In this document: piece after piece, positions 17,063-24,530 of the stretch
How the letters are laid out: the number at the start of each line of letters is the position of its first letter
Position numbering within the stretch: the first letter of the stretch is position 1
Origin: an uncultured Armatimonadota bacterium
Lineage (GTDB): Bacteria > Armatimonadota > Fimbriimonadia > Fimbriimonadales > GBS-DC
Reading direction: 5' to 3'
DNA: 39,678 nt
Assembly (NCBI GenBank): GCA_937139515.1
Contig: CAKZQI010000299.1
Coordinates: 1-39,678 of the forward strand
Translations under genes and position numbers: made by a program
Notes under the pieces: generated by a model
What the model was told of the DNA's origin: nothing
Database searches by the model: none
The model's input: the letters and a program-made list of their open reading frames with translations, nothing else

Positions 17063-18340
17063 GTGAGTACCGCCTTGAGCAACACGACCGAGCGCGACCC
17101 TGCCTTGTTCGCCACCGTTGAGGAAGCCATAGAGATTATCCGAAACGGCGGGATGCTGATCGTGACGGACGATGAAGACCGCGAGAACGAGGGCGACTTC
17201 CTGATGGCAGCCGAGAAAGTGACGCCCGAAGCGGTCAACTTTATGATTGTGCATGGGCGGGGACTGCTCTGCCTGCCATCTGATGAGGCGCGCTTAGACG
17301 AGCTCCAAATCCCGATGATGACCAAGGCGAACACCGCTCAGTTCGGCACGCCGATGGCAGAGGCGATTGACGCCCGCGAGGGCATCAGCACGGGCATTTC
17401 GGCGTTTGACCGCGCGCTGACCATCAAACTCTTCTGCGACCCGAACGCTAAGCCCGACGATTTCGTGCGTCCGGGGCATGTGTTCCCGCTTCGGGCGGCG
17501 CCTGGGGGTGTGCTTCGCAGGGCAGGGCACACCGAAGCGGCAGTAGACCTTGCCCGACTGGCAGGGCTGTTCCCAGCAGGCGTTATCTGTGAGATTTTGA
17601 ACGAGGACGGCTCGATGGCGCGCATGCCCCAACTGATTGAGATTGCGCGCAAACACGGTCTCAAAATCCTCACGATTGCCGACCTGATTGCCTACCGCCG
17701 TCGGCACGAGAAGTTGGTCAAGCGGGTGGCTCCGCCCGTCCACCTGCCCACGAAGTACGGCGAGTTCATCGTCAACACCTACGAGAGCGAGGTAGACCCC
17801 AACCCCTACCTTGCGCTCACGATGGGCACGATTGACGATGGCGAACCCGTGCTGGTGCGGATGCACTCCAGCTGTATCACGGGCGACCTGTTGGGTTCTC
17901 TGCGCTGTGATTGTGGCTCCCAGTTGGAGCTGGCGTTGCGCCGTATTGCCGAAGAGGGGCGGGGCGTGCTGGTCTACATCCTCCAAGAGGGGCGTGGGAT
18001 TGGCATCGTGAACAAGATGCGCGCCTACCACCTGCAAGAACACGGGCTGGACACCGTGGAGGCGAACCGTGCGCTCGGCTTCAAGCCCGACCTGCGAGAC
18101 TACGGCATCGGCGCCCAAGTGCTGGTTGACCTCGGCGTGCGCAAAATCCGCCTGATGACCAACAACCCCAAAAAGATTGCCGGGCTGGAAGGCTACGGGC
18201 TGGAAATCGTGGAGCATGTGCCCCTCGTCGCCAAGCCGAACCAGCACAACATCCGCTATCTGCGCACCAAAGCCGAAAAGTTGGGGCACCTGCTGGAGTT
18301 GGAAGACGATGACATTATCGGAACTGCACGCGACGATTGA
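17063..18340 (+). CDS. ribBA: Bifunctional 3,4-dihydroxy-2-butanone 4-phosphate synthase / GTP cyclohydrolase II
   Basis: The protein has 425 residues and makes both riboflavin precursors: DHBP from ribulose 5-phosphate and the pyrimidine from GTP. The N-terminal RibB half shows DDEDRENEGD, HGRGLLCLP, GISTGISAFDRALTI and RPGHVFPLRAAPGGVLRRAGHTEA. The C-terminal RibA half from about residue 225 has the zinc motif HSSCITGDLLGSLRCDCG with its three Cys, then ILQEGRGIGIVNKMRAYHLQ and RLMTNNPKKIAGLEGYG. All expected catalytic segments are present and the length is normal. The GTG start gives a sensible N-terminus but has no ribosome site (see the -10 entry). dapD starts inside its last codons. No other riboflavin gene is in the window, and no FMN riboswitch fits in the 38-nt upstream gap. 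Confidence 0.96.
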   Translation: MSTALSNTTERDPALFATVEEAIEIIRNGGMLIVTDDEDRENEGDFLMAAEKVTPEAVNFMIVHGRGLLCLPSDEARLDELQIPMMTKANTAQFGTPMAEAIDAREGISTGISAFDRALTIKLFCDPNAKPDDFVRPGHVFPLRAAPGGVLRRAGHTEAAVDLARLAGLFPAGVICEILNEDGSMARMPQLIEIARKHGLKILTIADLIAYRRRHEKLVKRVAPPVHLPTKYGEFIVNTYESEVDPNPYLALTMGTIDDGEPVLVRMHSSCITGDLLGSLRCDCGSQLELALRRIAEEGRGVLVYILQEGRGIGIVNKMRAYHLQEHGLDTVEANRALGFKPDLRDYGIGAQVLVDLGVRKIRLMTNNPKKIAGLEGYGLEIVEHVPLVAKPNQHNIRYLRTKAEKLGHLLELEDDDIIGTARDD

Positions 18341-19127
18341 AAGCGAGCGCGCTGACGAGGTGGTCGTTCAGGCGTTGATAGAGGGTTTAGAGGCGGGCAC
18401 CATTCGCTCTGCCGAGCCAGACCCCTGTATGCCCACGGGCTGGCGCGTGAACGCTTGGGTCAAGCAAGGCATCCTGATGGGCTTTCGGCTGGGTGTGCTC
18501 CAGCCGATGGAGTGGGGCGGAACCACCTTCTTAGATCGTCATCTGTATCCCCCGCGTCAGTTCGATGTGTCGTCGGGTGTGCGGATTGTGCCGGGGGGCA
18601 CCTCGATTCGGCGTGGAGCGCACTTGGCGTCGGGTGTGGTGGTGATGCCTCCCACCTATGTGAATGTGGGCGCATATGTGGGGCAGAGCACGATGCTCGA
18701 CTCGCATGTGCTGGTCGGTTCGTGTGCCCAAGTGGGGGCGCATGTCCACCTGAGCGCTGGGGTACAGATTGGGGGCGTGCTGGAGCCTGTCGGTGCGCTC
18801 CCTGTGATTATTGAGGATGAGGTGATGGTCGGGGGCTGTTCAGGTGTTTTTGAGGGCACGGTGGTCAAACGGCGTGCGGTGATTGGGGCAGGCGTCATCC
18901 TCACGCGCGCCCTGCCTTTGTACGACCTCGTGAACGAGCGTATCATTCGTGCGGAAGGCGACTTACCGCTGATTGTGCCCGAAGGGGCGGTGGTGGTGGC
19001 GGGCACGCGCCCCGCGTCGGGTTTGTTCGCCCAGTCGCAGGGACTGCAACTCTACGCCCCCGTCATCGTGAAGTATCGCGACGAGCGCACCGACGCCAAC
19101 ACCGCTTTGGAGTCGGTCTTGAGGTAG
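18309..19127 (+). CDS. dapD: 2,3,4,5-tetrahydropyridine-2,6-dicarboxylate N-succinyltransferase
   Basis: This 272-residue enzyme succinylates tetrahydrodipicolinate in the succinylase route to diaminopimelate and lysine. The N-terminal helical part contains GWRVNAWVKQGILMGFRLG, the DapD substrate segment. A left-handed beta-helix of hexapeptide repeats follows (GAHLASGVVVMPPTYVNVGAYVG and so on), then the typical LEPVGALPVIIEDEVMVGG and the late YDLVNERII region. ATG 18309 was chosen over an upstream in-frame ATG at 18177 because it gives the family length and the sequence between them is out-of-frame ribBA. The start overlaps the ribBA 3' end by 32 nt, so translation is probably coupled. Pairing riboflavin with lysine synthesis in one transcript is unusual. 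Confidence 0.93.
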   Translation: MTLSELHATIESERADEVVVQALIEGLEAGTIRSAEPDPCMPTGWRVNAWVKQGILMGFRLGVLQPMEWGGTTFLDRHLYPPRQFDVSSGVRIVPGGTSIRRGAHLASGVVVMPPTYVNVGAYVGQSTMLDSHVLVGSCAQVGAHVHLSAGVQIGGVLEPVGALPVIIEDEVMVGGCSGVFEGTVVKRRAVIGAGVILTRALPLYDLVNERIIRAEGDLPLIVPEGAVVVAGTRPASGLFAQSQGLQLYAPVIVKYRDERTDANTALESVLR

Positions 19128-19139
19128 GGGGCGTTATTG

Positions 19140-19390
19140 TCAAAAGATGTTGATAAGCAATCCCAAAATATCAGAAAACATATCTGAAACTCTATCAGCA
19201 GATACAATAGCTAATAAGCCTACGCCTATGGGATATAAGATATGAAAAAGATAGTAGTGAAATCGATCACTTTTATCTGCGGGTCGGGCACTACTAAGAG
19301 TACCCTGCCACTTGTAGCGATTAATCTCAGGAGATTATAACTCCCTGCTAAAATAAGCAAAATTCCGATAACTACACAGAAAAGCTTCAT
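19140..19390 (-). pseudogene. AT-rich small two-helix membrane protein gene, apparently frameshifted
   Basis: The stretch 19128-19453 has no intact gene and is much more AT-rich than its surroundings. Reading the minus strand from ATG 19388-19390 gives a membrane-type start (MKLFCVVIGILLILAGSYN) that runs to a TAG near 19228. A second frame, open after a TAA near 19342 and ending at TGA 19140-19142, gives RYKWQGTLSSARPADKSD and then HILYPIGVGLLAIV with a hydrophobic tail. Joined by one frameshift around 19320-19342 the halves make a plausible protein of about 83 residues with two or three membrane segments. It could be a decayed gene, a sequencing error or coincidence. No ribosome site is evident and no family is recognised. 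Confidence 0.4.
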
Positions 19391-19453
19391 CACTGAAACT
19401 ATCTCATAAGATTCGCTGTGCCTCTTGCAACTAAATAACCATCCCCAGTCAAA

Positions 19454-19541
19454 CGGAGGGGGAGGGATTCGAACCCCCGTCCCACACGAGGTGGGATGCG
19501 GTTTTCAAGACCGCCGCCTTCAGCCACTCGGCCACCCCTCC
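19454..19541 (-). tRNA. tRNA-Ser (anticodon UGA)
   Basis: On the minus strand the gene begins GGAGGGGTGGCCGAGTGG and ends with CCCCTCC plus discriminator G. The acceptor arms pair perfectly (7 bp). The anticodon loop CTTGAAA carries TGA, reading UCA and other UCN serine codons. The long variable arm (CATCCCACCTCGTGTGGGA) is the type II arm of tRNA-Ser. The T-loop TTCGAAT is flanked by a 5-bp stem with one G-U pair. The 3' CCA is not encoded. It is 88 nt long and lies 10 nt downstream of the LemA-like gene on the same strand. Confidence 0.96.
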
Positions 19542-19551
19542 GCGTGGCACT

Positions 19552-20217
19552 CTATTGTACCCTATTGGGCACACGATTTGGATAGCCCAACAGCGGTCGC
19601 ATCAGGTTCACAGGGAACTGGCGTGCGAGGCGTTCGTAGCGGGCAACTGCCTCGTTGTAGCGCTGGCGTTCCACCGTAATACGGTTTTCGCTTCCCGCTA
19701 TCTCGTCCATCAAGCGCGCGATGAGCCAATCGTTGCGCAGGCTGGGGTCGGTCTGGAGGGTGCTTGCGACGGCACTTGCCGAGGCAGGGTCGTTTTTGAG
19801 CGCATCCAGTAGGGTCTGGAGTTTCGCACGCTGTTGGGCGTTCACCTCGCGCATCAGCGCCTCCAAGCGAGGGACGAGCGATTCGCGCCGTTCCTGTACA
19901 TTCTGGAGTTGGCGGGCGCGCAGTTCCACCTCGCTCCAGGCGCGGTTCAGCACGCTCTGGGTGTAGAGCAGGCTCACAATGAACAACACAATCGCCACAG
20001 ACACTCCAATGAGGGCGTTGCGTTGGCGCTGGGCGCGTTGGGCTTGCTCCTGCTCCACTCGGCGCAGGGCTTCGCGCAGGATAGTCGGCTCAATCCCCAT
20101 CTCCTCGGCGCTCTGCTCCAGCACCTCCTGCGGAATTTGGTTTTCGTATTCCTGCTGGAGGCGTACCGCCTCGCGCACGACCTCGTCGGCTTGTTGAGGG
20201 TCTAACCGTTTCTCCAT
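19552..20217 (-). CDS. LemA-like membrane protein with an N-terminal helical domain
   Basis: The protein has 221 residues. Residues 1-60 are charged and helical, including MGIEPTILREALRRVEQE, which resembles the small SHOCT-like or 'LGI-P-L-AL' cytosolic domain. One membrane helix spans about 68-86. The rest resembles LemA: LNRAWSEVELRARQLQNVQERRESLVPRLE mirrors the LemA 'AWSDID-VQL-RRADLIPNLV' segment. SENRITVERQRYNEAVARYERLARQFPVNL is the hallmark C-terminal LemA signature. The middle is shorter than in classical LemA. The ATG abuts the stop of the TPM-domain gene with no gap, so the two are translationally coupled. LemA and TPM proteins are commonly encoded together. The biochemical function of LemA is not settled. 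Confidence 0.82.
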   Translation of the reverse strand: MEKRLDPQQADEVVREAVRLQQEYENQIPQEVLEQSAEEMGIEPTILREALRRVEQEQAQRAQRQRNALIGVSVAIVLFIVSLLYTQSVLNRAWSEVELRARQLQNVQERRESLVPRLEALMREVNAQQRAKLQTLLDALKNDPASASAVASTLQTDPSLRNDWLIARLMDEIAGSENRITVERQRYNEAVARYERLARQFPVNLMRPLLGYPNRVPNRVQ

Positions 20218-21336
20218 TTACCAGCTCCTGCCTGCACCCGCGCCTCCTGAGCTTCCACCACCGAACCCACCGAAACCTCCACCCGAACTACTGCCACCGA
20301 ACCCGCCGAAACTGCCTCCTGATCCCCAACTTCCACGGCTCCCACCTGTAGGCACAATCACCACGGATGTGCGTTCCAATCGGGGGAGTGTGCGCTCGCG
20401 CCGATTGCGATGGTTGCACGCAGGGTTCACACACTGCTCACTGATGACCTCCAAGCCCCGACGGGTGTAGGTGGGCTGGCGCACAATCCGAGCCGTTTCC
20501 TTGAGGGTTCTCGCCCCACACTGGGGACAGCGCTGATAGCCCGAGAACCAGTTCTCGCGGGGGATGATTTCTAACTCCTCGCACGCATCACAACGCCACA
20601 CATGGTAGTTGATGCTGTTGATTTGTTCTTCTTGTAGTTGGGTAGGGGAGAGGTAGGCATCGTCTTCCGCCTCGCTCAGCAGGCGCATCGGGCGCCGACA
20701 TTCGGGACAGCGCGGAGGGCGATTGAGCGCTGTCAGCGCCAAGATGACCAGTGCGCCCGCTCCCAACCACAACAGTACCTGCACCGTGCGCCCCATTCTG
20801 GAAGACGCCGATTCATCGCCGAAGGCAGGCTCGTAAGCGCCTCCTGCTTGGGCTTGGCGAATGCGCTCGCCGATAGCCTCCACCCCTGCGATAATCCCGC
20901 TCCCGTAGTCTCGGTTGCGGAAGTGGGGGATGACGGCGCGGTCTAAGATTTCGCCCACGACCGAGTCGGGCAGAACCGCTTCCAGCCCGTAGCCGACCTC
21001 TACCTCCACGCGACGGTCGCCGACCGAGACCAGCATCAGCACCCCGTTATCGGCGTTCTGCTTGCCCACACCCCATCGGTTGAACAGTTCGGTGGCGAGT
21101 TCTTTGGGGGTGGCGTCCCTCACGCGTTGCACCGTGACGACAGCGATTTCAGCACCCGTCTCTCGTTCCAGCGTGGTAATCTCTTGGCTGAGCCGTGCCT
21201 CTTGTTCGGGGGAGAGTAGGTCTGCGTAGTCGTTCACCCAGTCGGTGGGTTTTGTGGGGAGGTCACCGAGCTGTGCGACGGCAAGCGCCCATAGCCCGAT
21301 TAGCCCAACGACCCCAATCCCTCTCATCCAGCGCAT
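20218..21336 (-). CDS. TPM-domain (YgcG-type) membrane protein with zinc-ribbon segment and Gly-rich tail
   Basis: The protein has 372 residues. A signal peptide (1-21) precedes a TPM domain at about 30-165 (VNDYADLLSPEQEARL, GAEIAVVTVQ, NGVLMLVSVGDRRVEVEVGYGLE). This places the domain outside the cytoplasmic membrane. A membrane helix lies at about 185-205. The following segment carries four cysteine pairs: CPEC at 210-213, CDAC at 249-252, CPQC at 270-273, and C302/C307. These suggest zinc ribbons, an addition not seen in simple YgcG proteins. The last 40 or so residues are almost only Gly, Ser and Phe, as is usual for this family. TPM proteins in photosynthetic organisms act in photosystem II repair, but the bacterial role is unclear. 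The gene follows rimM by 27 nt. Confidence 0.88.
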   Translation of the reverse strand: MRWMRGIGVVGLIGLWALAVAQLGDLPTKPTDWVNDYADLLSPEQEARLSQEITTLERETGAEIAVVTVQRVRDATPKELATELFNRWGVGKQNADNGVLMLVSVGDRRVEVEVGYGLEAVLPDSVVGEILDRAVIPHFRNRDYGSGIIAGVEAIGERIRQAQAGGAYEPAFGDESASSRMGRTVQVLLWLGAGALVILALTALNRPPRCPECRRPMRLLSEAEDDAYLSPTQLQEEQINSINYHVWRCDACEELEIIPRENWFSGYQRCPQCGARTLKETARIVRQPTYTRRGLEVISEQCVNPACNHRNRRERTLPRLERTSVVIVPTGGSRGSWGSGGSFGGFGGSSSGGGFGGFGGGSSGGAGAGRSW

Positions 21337-21363
21337 CGTACCGCTTATTGTACCGCTTGGGGG

Positions 21364-21948
21364 CTAATCCAGTTCCGGCAATCGCACGATTACTTTTCGG
21401 TTCGCCAAATCAATTTGGAGGATGTACTCGTCCACAGCGGGCAGGACATGCTTGCCGATTTCGTAGAAGTCGTACACACTGCCAGGGATGACGCGCTTGA
21501 GCACACCGACGCGTTGACCCTCTTCGGTAAATGCTTCCAGCCCGATGAGGTCATCGATGTAGTACTCATCTTCACCGAGGGGCATGCGCTCCTCAGGAGG
21601 TATCAACAGCCAAGCGCCGTGCAGGGGTTCGGCGTCGTTGAGGCTATTGATGCCCTTGAGTTTCACGAGCAGAGATTCGCCATGCCAGCGCACGCTTTCT
21701 ATATAGCACTCTTTGGGCTGGGTCGTGCGTGGAGGGAGTTTGCGTTTGGGGCGTTCAAACAGTTCCTCTTCAAGCTCTGGTTCGGGTTTGGGGGGCACCC
21801 AATAGTACAGGCGCGCGCCTGGGTGAAACCGCTCTGGGAAGTCGGTTTCCAGTCGGACTTTGAGTTCACCCTTGATACCAAAGGGGCGCAGGACCACCCC
21901 GACGGTGACCCAGCGCTTTCCCACTTTGGGTTGATAGGGCTTAGGCAT
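21364..21948 (-). CDS. rimM: Ribosome maturation factor RimM
   Basis: The protein has 194 residues. RimM binds S19 and assists assembly of the 30S head. The N-terminal domain shows VTVGVVLRPFGIKGELKVRLETDFPERF, the canonical RimM start. The C-terminal PRC-barrel shows EDEYYIDDLIGLEAFTEEGQRVGVLKRVI and YEIGKHVLPAVDEYILQIDLANRKVIVRLPE. Between them, residues about 52-79 form a Pro/Glu/Lys-rich insertion that lengthens the loop after LYYW. The start codon overlaps the stop of the KH-protein gene by one base (TAATG), a sign of coupling. The usual neighbours trmD and rplS do not follow; TPM and LemA-like genes take their place. Confidence 0.95.
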   Translation of the reverse strand: MPKPYQPKVGKRWVTVGVVLRPFGIKGELKVRLETDFPERFHPGARLYYWVPPKPEPELEEELFERPKRKLPPRTTQPKECYIESVRWHGESLLVKLKGINSLNDAEPLHGAWLLIPPEERMPLGEDEYYIDDLIGLEAFTEEGQRVGVLKRVIPGSVYDFYEIGKHVLPAVDEYILQIDLANRKVIVRLPELD

Positions 21949-22217
21949 TAGTCTTCGTCGTTATACTCGCCGTTTTCCCCTTCATCGGTGATGACGATGA
22001 CCTGCACACGCACGCGGTTCTTGCTCCCCACCGCTTGGGCAACGGTACGCAAGGCGTTCACGATGCGTCCCTGCTTGCCGATAACGCGCCCTCGGTCGCT
22101 CTCTGCCACTTGGATCGTGTACTTGAGCATAGACCCGTTGCGCTCTTCTGTGATGGAAACCGCCTGCTGATCATCCACCAAAGCTCGTATCGATGCCTCC
22201 AAGAACTCCTTGAGCAT
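21948..22217 (-). CDS. khpA: KH-domain RNA-binding protein (KhpA-like)
   Basis: This 89-residue single-KH protein is of the kind encoded between rpsP and rimM in many bacteria. The RNA-binding loop GKQG lies in DRGRVIGKQGRIVNALRTVAQAV. The N-terminal MLKEFLEASIRALVDD is typical of the family. The C-terminal tail is acidic (TDEGENGEYNDED). KhpA binds many RNAs, often as a heterodimer with KhpB, and affects cell-wall growth in Gram-positive species; the role here is inferred from the family. It lies 27 nt after rpsP and overlaps rimM by one base. Confidence 0.93.
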   Translation of the reverse strand: MLKEFLEASIRALVDDQQAVSITEERNGSMLKYTIQVAESDRGRVIGKQGRIVNALRTVAQAVGSKNRVRVQVIVITDEGENGEYNDED

Positions 22218-22244
22218 AGTTATTCCCCTTCCGCTATATGGACT

Positions 22245-22535
22245 TTAGTTTTCGGCATTTGTTTCGGCGGTTGCTGGTTGGGTTTGCCCCGCCTTGTCCA
22301 GAATACCTGCGATTTTGAGGAGTCGCTCCACGCTATCGGTCGGCTGGGCGCCCGTGTTGAGCCAGTAGCGAACCCGTTCCTCGTTGAAGTAGATTTGGGC
22401 AGGGTCGGTGATGGGGTTGTAGTGCCCCACAATCTCCACGAACCGTCCGGAGCGGGGCGATTGGCTGGGTGCCACCACCACTCGGTAAAACGGCTTCTTC
22501 TTTTTCCCTATGCGCGTTAGGCGTATCCTGAGCAT
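22245..22535 (-). CDS. rpsP: 30S ribosomal protein S16
   Basis: This 96-residue protein stabilises the 5' domain of 16S rRNA early in 30S assembly. The sequence begins [24 protein letters not shown] and continues [37 protein letters not shown], all diagnostic of S16. The tail is a short Ala/Thr/Glu-rich extension. GGAGG (22547-22551 on the minus strand) sits 11 nt upstream of the ATG. It follows the acyl-CoA synthetase gene by 38 nt and leads khpA and rimM. The ffh gene, often upstream, is absent. Confidence 0.97.
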   Translation of the reverse strand: MLRIRLTRIGKKKKPFYRVVVAPSQSPRSGRFVEIVGHYNPITDPAQIYFNEERVRYWLNTGAQPTDSVERLLKIAGILDKAGQTQPATAETNAEN

Positions 22536-22573
22536 ATGTGGTTGTGCCTCCTATGCGTCTTGTTGAGCCACTA

Positions 22574-24334
22574 TTATACCCGCTCTTCTTCATAAAGTGC
22601 ATCCAGTTGCTCACGATAGCGCTCAATAATGCGGGCACGACGCATCTTGAGCGTGATGGTCACATCGCCCGCCTCAAAGGTAAATGCTTGAGGGAGCAAG
22701 ATGAACTTGCGCACTTGCTCATAATGGGCGAACTTCGTCAGCGACTCGGAGACCATCTTCTGCATCCATTCCACCACTTGGGGATGGGCAATCAGTTCCT
22801 CACGCGTCTCAAAGGGGATACCGTTCTGCTGTGCCCACGCCTCAAGGTGGAGAAAGTCGGGCACAATCAGCGCGGAGACGAACTTCTTCTTGTCGCCGTA
22901 GACCACCGCCTGCTCGATGTATGGATTGTTGACCAGAGCGGTCTCCACCGCGACGGGGGCGACATTTTTACCGCCTGCCAGCACGATGATGTCTTTTTTG
23001 CGATCGGTGATTTTGAGGTATTTGCCGTCCACAATCTCGCCGACATCGCCCGTGTGGAACCAGCCGTCGGGGTCAATCGCTTGGGCGGTCGCTTCGGGCT
23101 TGCGCCAGTAGCCTTTCATAATGTTAGGACCGCGCGCCAAGATTTCGCCATCCTCGGCGATTTTGACTTCCACACCGGGGAAGGGAATGCCCACCGTGCC
23201 GATTTTGTTGTCTTTGGGGCAGTTGGAGGTGATAATCGGCGAGGTCTCGGTCAAGCCATAGCCTTGAAAGATTTGCAGACCGTGTTCCCAGAAGAACTCG
23301 GCGACTTGGGGGTCTAAGGCGGCGCCACCGCTCACCGCCCAGATGAGCCGTCCACCAAAGGCACGCTGAACCCCCTTCTTACGAGCGTATCCCCCCAACA
23401 GGCGCAGGAACGGTTTGCTCTGGATGGTGGTCAGGATGCGCTCCTTGACCTTCTCGTAGAAGCGGGGCACACCGTTGATGGCGTGGGGGCGCACCTCCTG
23501 CATGTTTTGGGCGAGCGTATCAAAGCTCTCGGCAAACGCCATCGTCACTCCCAGCCCAAATGTCGCTAAGTAGTCGGCGGTACGCGCGTAGATGTGGCTC
23601 AGGGGCAAGAAGTTGAACAGGATATAGTCGCGTCCAGGCGGGGGGAACATCATCATCGCTGAGTACATGTTGGCAAGCAGGTTGCCGTGTGAGAGCATCA
23701 CGCCCTTGCTGTCGCCGGTGGTGCCAGAGGTGTAGATGAGGGTGGCGAGGCTGTCCCAGGTAAGCGTACTACGAGTCTCATCCAGCAGGTTGGGCTTGTC
23801 GCGAAGCAGTTGGCGTCCCTCTGCCTCCAGCGCGCCCAGCTCAGTCCAGCCCGACACAGGCTCAAAACTGATGAACTGTTTTAGATGCGGGAGGTTCGCC
23901 CGGACGGAGTCCACCTTCTGGGCTTGAGTGGTATTGGAGACGAAGATGGCGGTCGCTTCCGAGTCGCTCAGTTGCTCCTCCACCTGTTGAGGCGTGAGCG
24001 GGAAATGGAGCGTGACCGAAATGGCGCCCGCGTGCAGAATCGCCTGGTCTGCCAGCACCCACTCTAAGCGGTTTTCGGACAGAATTGCTACACGGTCGCC
24101 GGGCTGTACTCCGCGTGCGATTAAGCCTGCGCTGATGGCTTCCACACGCTCGCGCACCTGACGCCAAGAAATTGGCTGATAGACCCCCGATTGCTTGACC
24201 AGATAGAGCGTTGAGTTGCCCAAAGTTTCTGCTTGCGAGCAGAACAGTTGGGGAATCGTCTTTGCCGAATGTTCGCACCATGCGCTACTCCACCGTAGCG
24301 AAAGCGGCTCACCCTTGAGATAGTTGTTTGCCAT
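22574..24334 (-). CDS. fadD: Long-chain fatty acid-CoA ligase (AMP-forming)
   Basis: The protein has 586 residues. It activates fatty acids with ATP and CoA via an acyl-adenylate. The P-loop motif YTSGTTGDSKGV is at 201-212. FNFLPLSHIYARTADY, NGVPRFYEKVKERIL and GYGLTETSPII are typical of long-chain (FadD15/FACS) enzymes. WFHTGDVGEI binds the ATP ribose. LKITDRKKDIIVLAGGKNVAP is the hinge and gate region, although the Ala-Gly-Gly-Lys-Asn is usually Ser-Gly-Gly-Lys. The length is normal. The promoter region carries a palindrome between a possible -10 and the ATG. GAGGTGG lies 5 nt upstream of the start. It may be transcribed through into rpsP. The acyl chain-length preference is not readable from the sequence. 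Confidence 0.93.
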   Translation of the reverse strand: MANNYLKGEPLSLRWSSAWCEHSAKTIPQLFCSQAETLGNSTLYLVKQSGVYQPISWRQVRERVEAISAGLIARGVQPGDRVAILSENRLEWVLADQAILHAGAISVTLHFPLTPQQVEEQLSDSEATAIFVSNTTQAQKVDSVRANLPHLKQFISFEPVSGWTELGALEAEGRQLLRDKPNLLDETRSTLTWDSLATLIYTSGTTGDSKGVMLSHGNLLANMYSAMMMFPPPGRDYILFNFLPLSHIYARTADYLATFGLGVTMAFAESFDTLAQNMQEVRPHAINGVPRFYEKVKERILTTIQSKPFLRLLGGYARKKGVQRAFGGRLIWAVSGGAALDPQVAEFFWEHGLQIFQGYGLTETSPIITSNCPKDNKIGTVGIPFPGVEVKIAEDGEILARGPNIMKGYWRKPEATAQAIDPDGWFHTGDVGEIVDGKYLKITDRKKDIIVLAGGKNVAPVAVETALVNNPYIEQAVVYGDKKKFVSALIVPDFLHLEAWAQQNGIPFETREELIAHPQVVEWMQKMVSESLTKFAHYEQVRKFILLPQAFTFEAGDVTITLKMRRARIIERYREQLDALYEEERV

Positions 24335-24346
24335 TATGCCACCTCA

Positions 24347-24360
24347 ACTGACCGTTCAGT
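24347..24360. promoter_or_regulatory. Palindromic candidate operator upstream of the acyl-CoA ligase
   Basis: ACTGACCGTTCAGT has perfect 5-bp arms around CCGT. It lies between the ligase ATG (24334) and upstream -10-like boxes on the minus strand (CATACT overlapping its edge and TAAAAT beyond). The size and position suit a TetR-type repressor, such as those that sense acyl-CoA in several bacteria. It could also be a chance small hairpin. No regulator gene is in the window. Confidence 0.33.
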
Positions 24361-24530
24361 ATGGTCGGAATTTTACCCCATACTTAGAGCGGGCACAGTT
24401 TCACAATCGCTTTGCAGGAACAAAGTCAGCACATAAAAGCAGTTTTCTACGCTGAGGCGGTTTTTCGGGGGTATATCAAGCCATCGCCAGAACCTGCAGG
24501 AACTTCTCCCCAGTCGCAGAACTCTACCCA

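Noticed and set aside
18177-18308. Longer DapD start at 18177
   Set aside because: The extra 44 residues are ribBA sequence in another frame (Trp/Ser/Cys-rich), and the ATG at 18309 gives the family length.
20218-20345. Gly/Ser codon repeats (TCC/ACC/GCC-rich tract) as a DNA repeat array
   Set aside because: These encode the Gly/Ser-rich tail of the TPM protein, a normal feature of that family.
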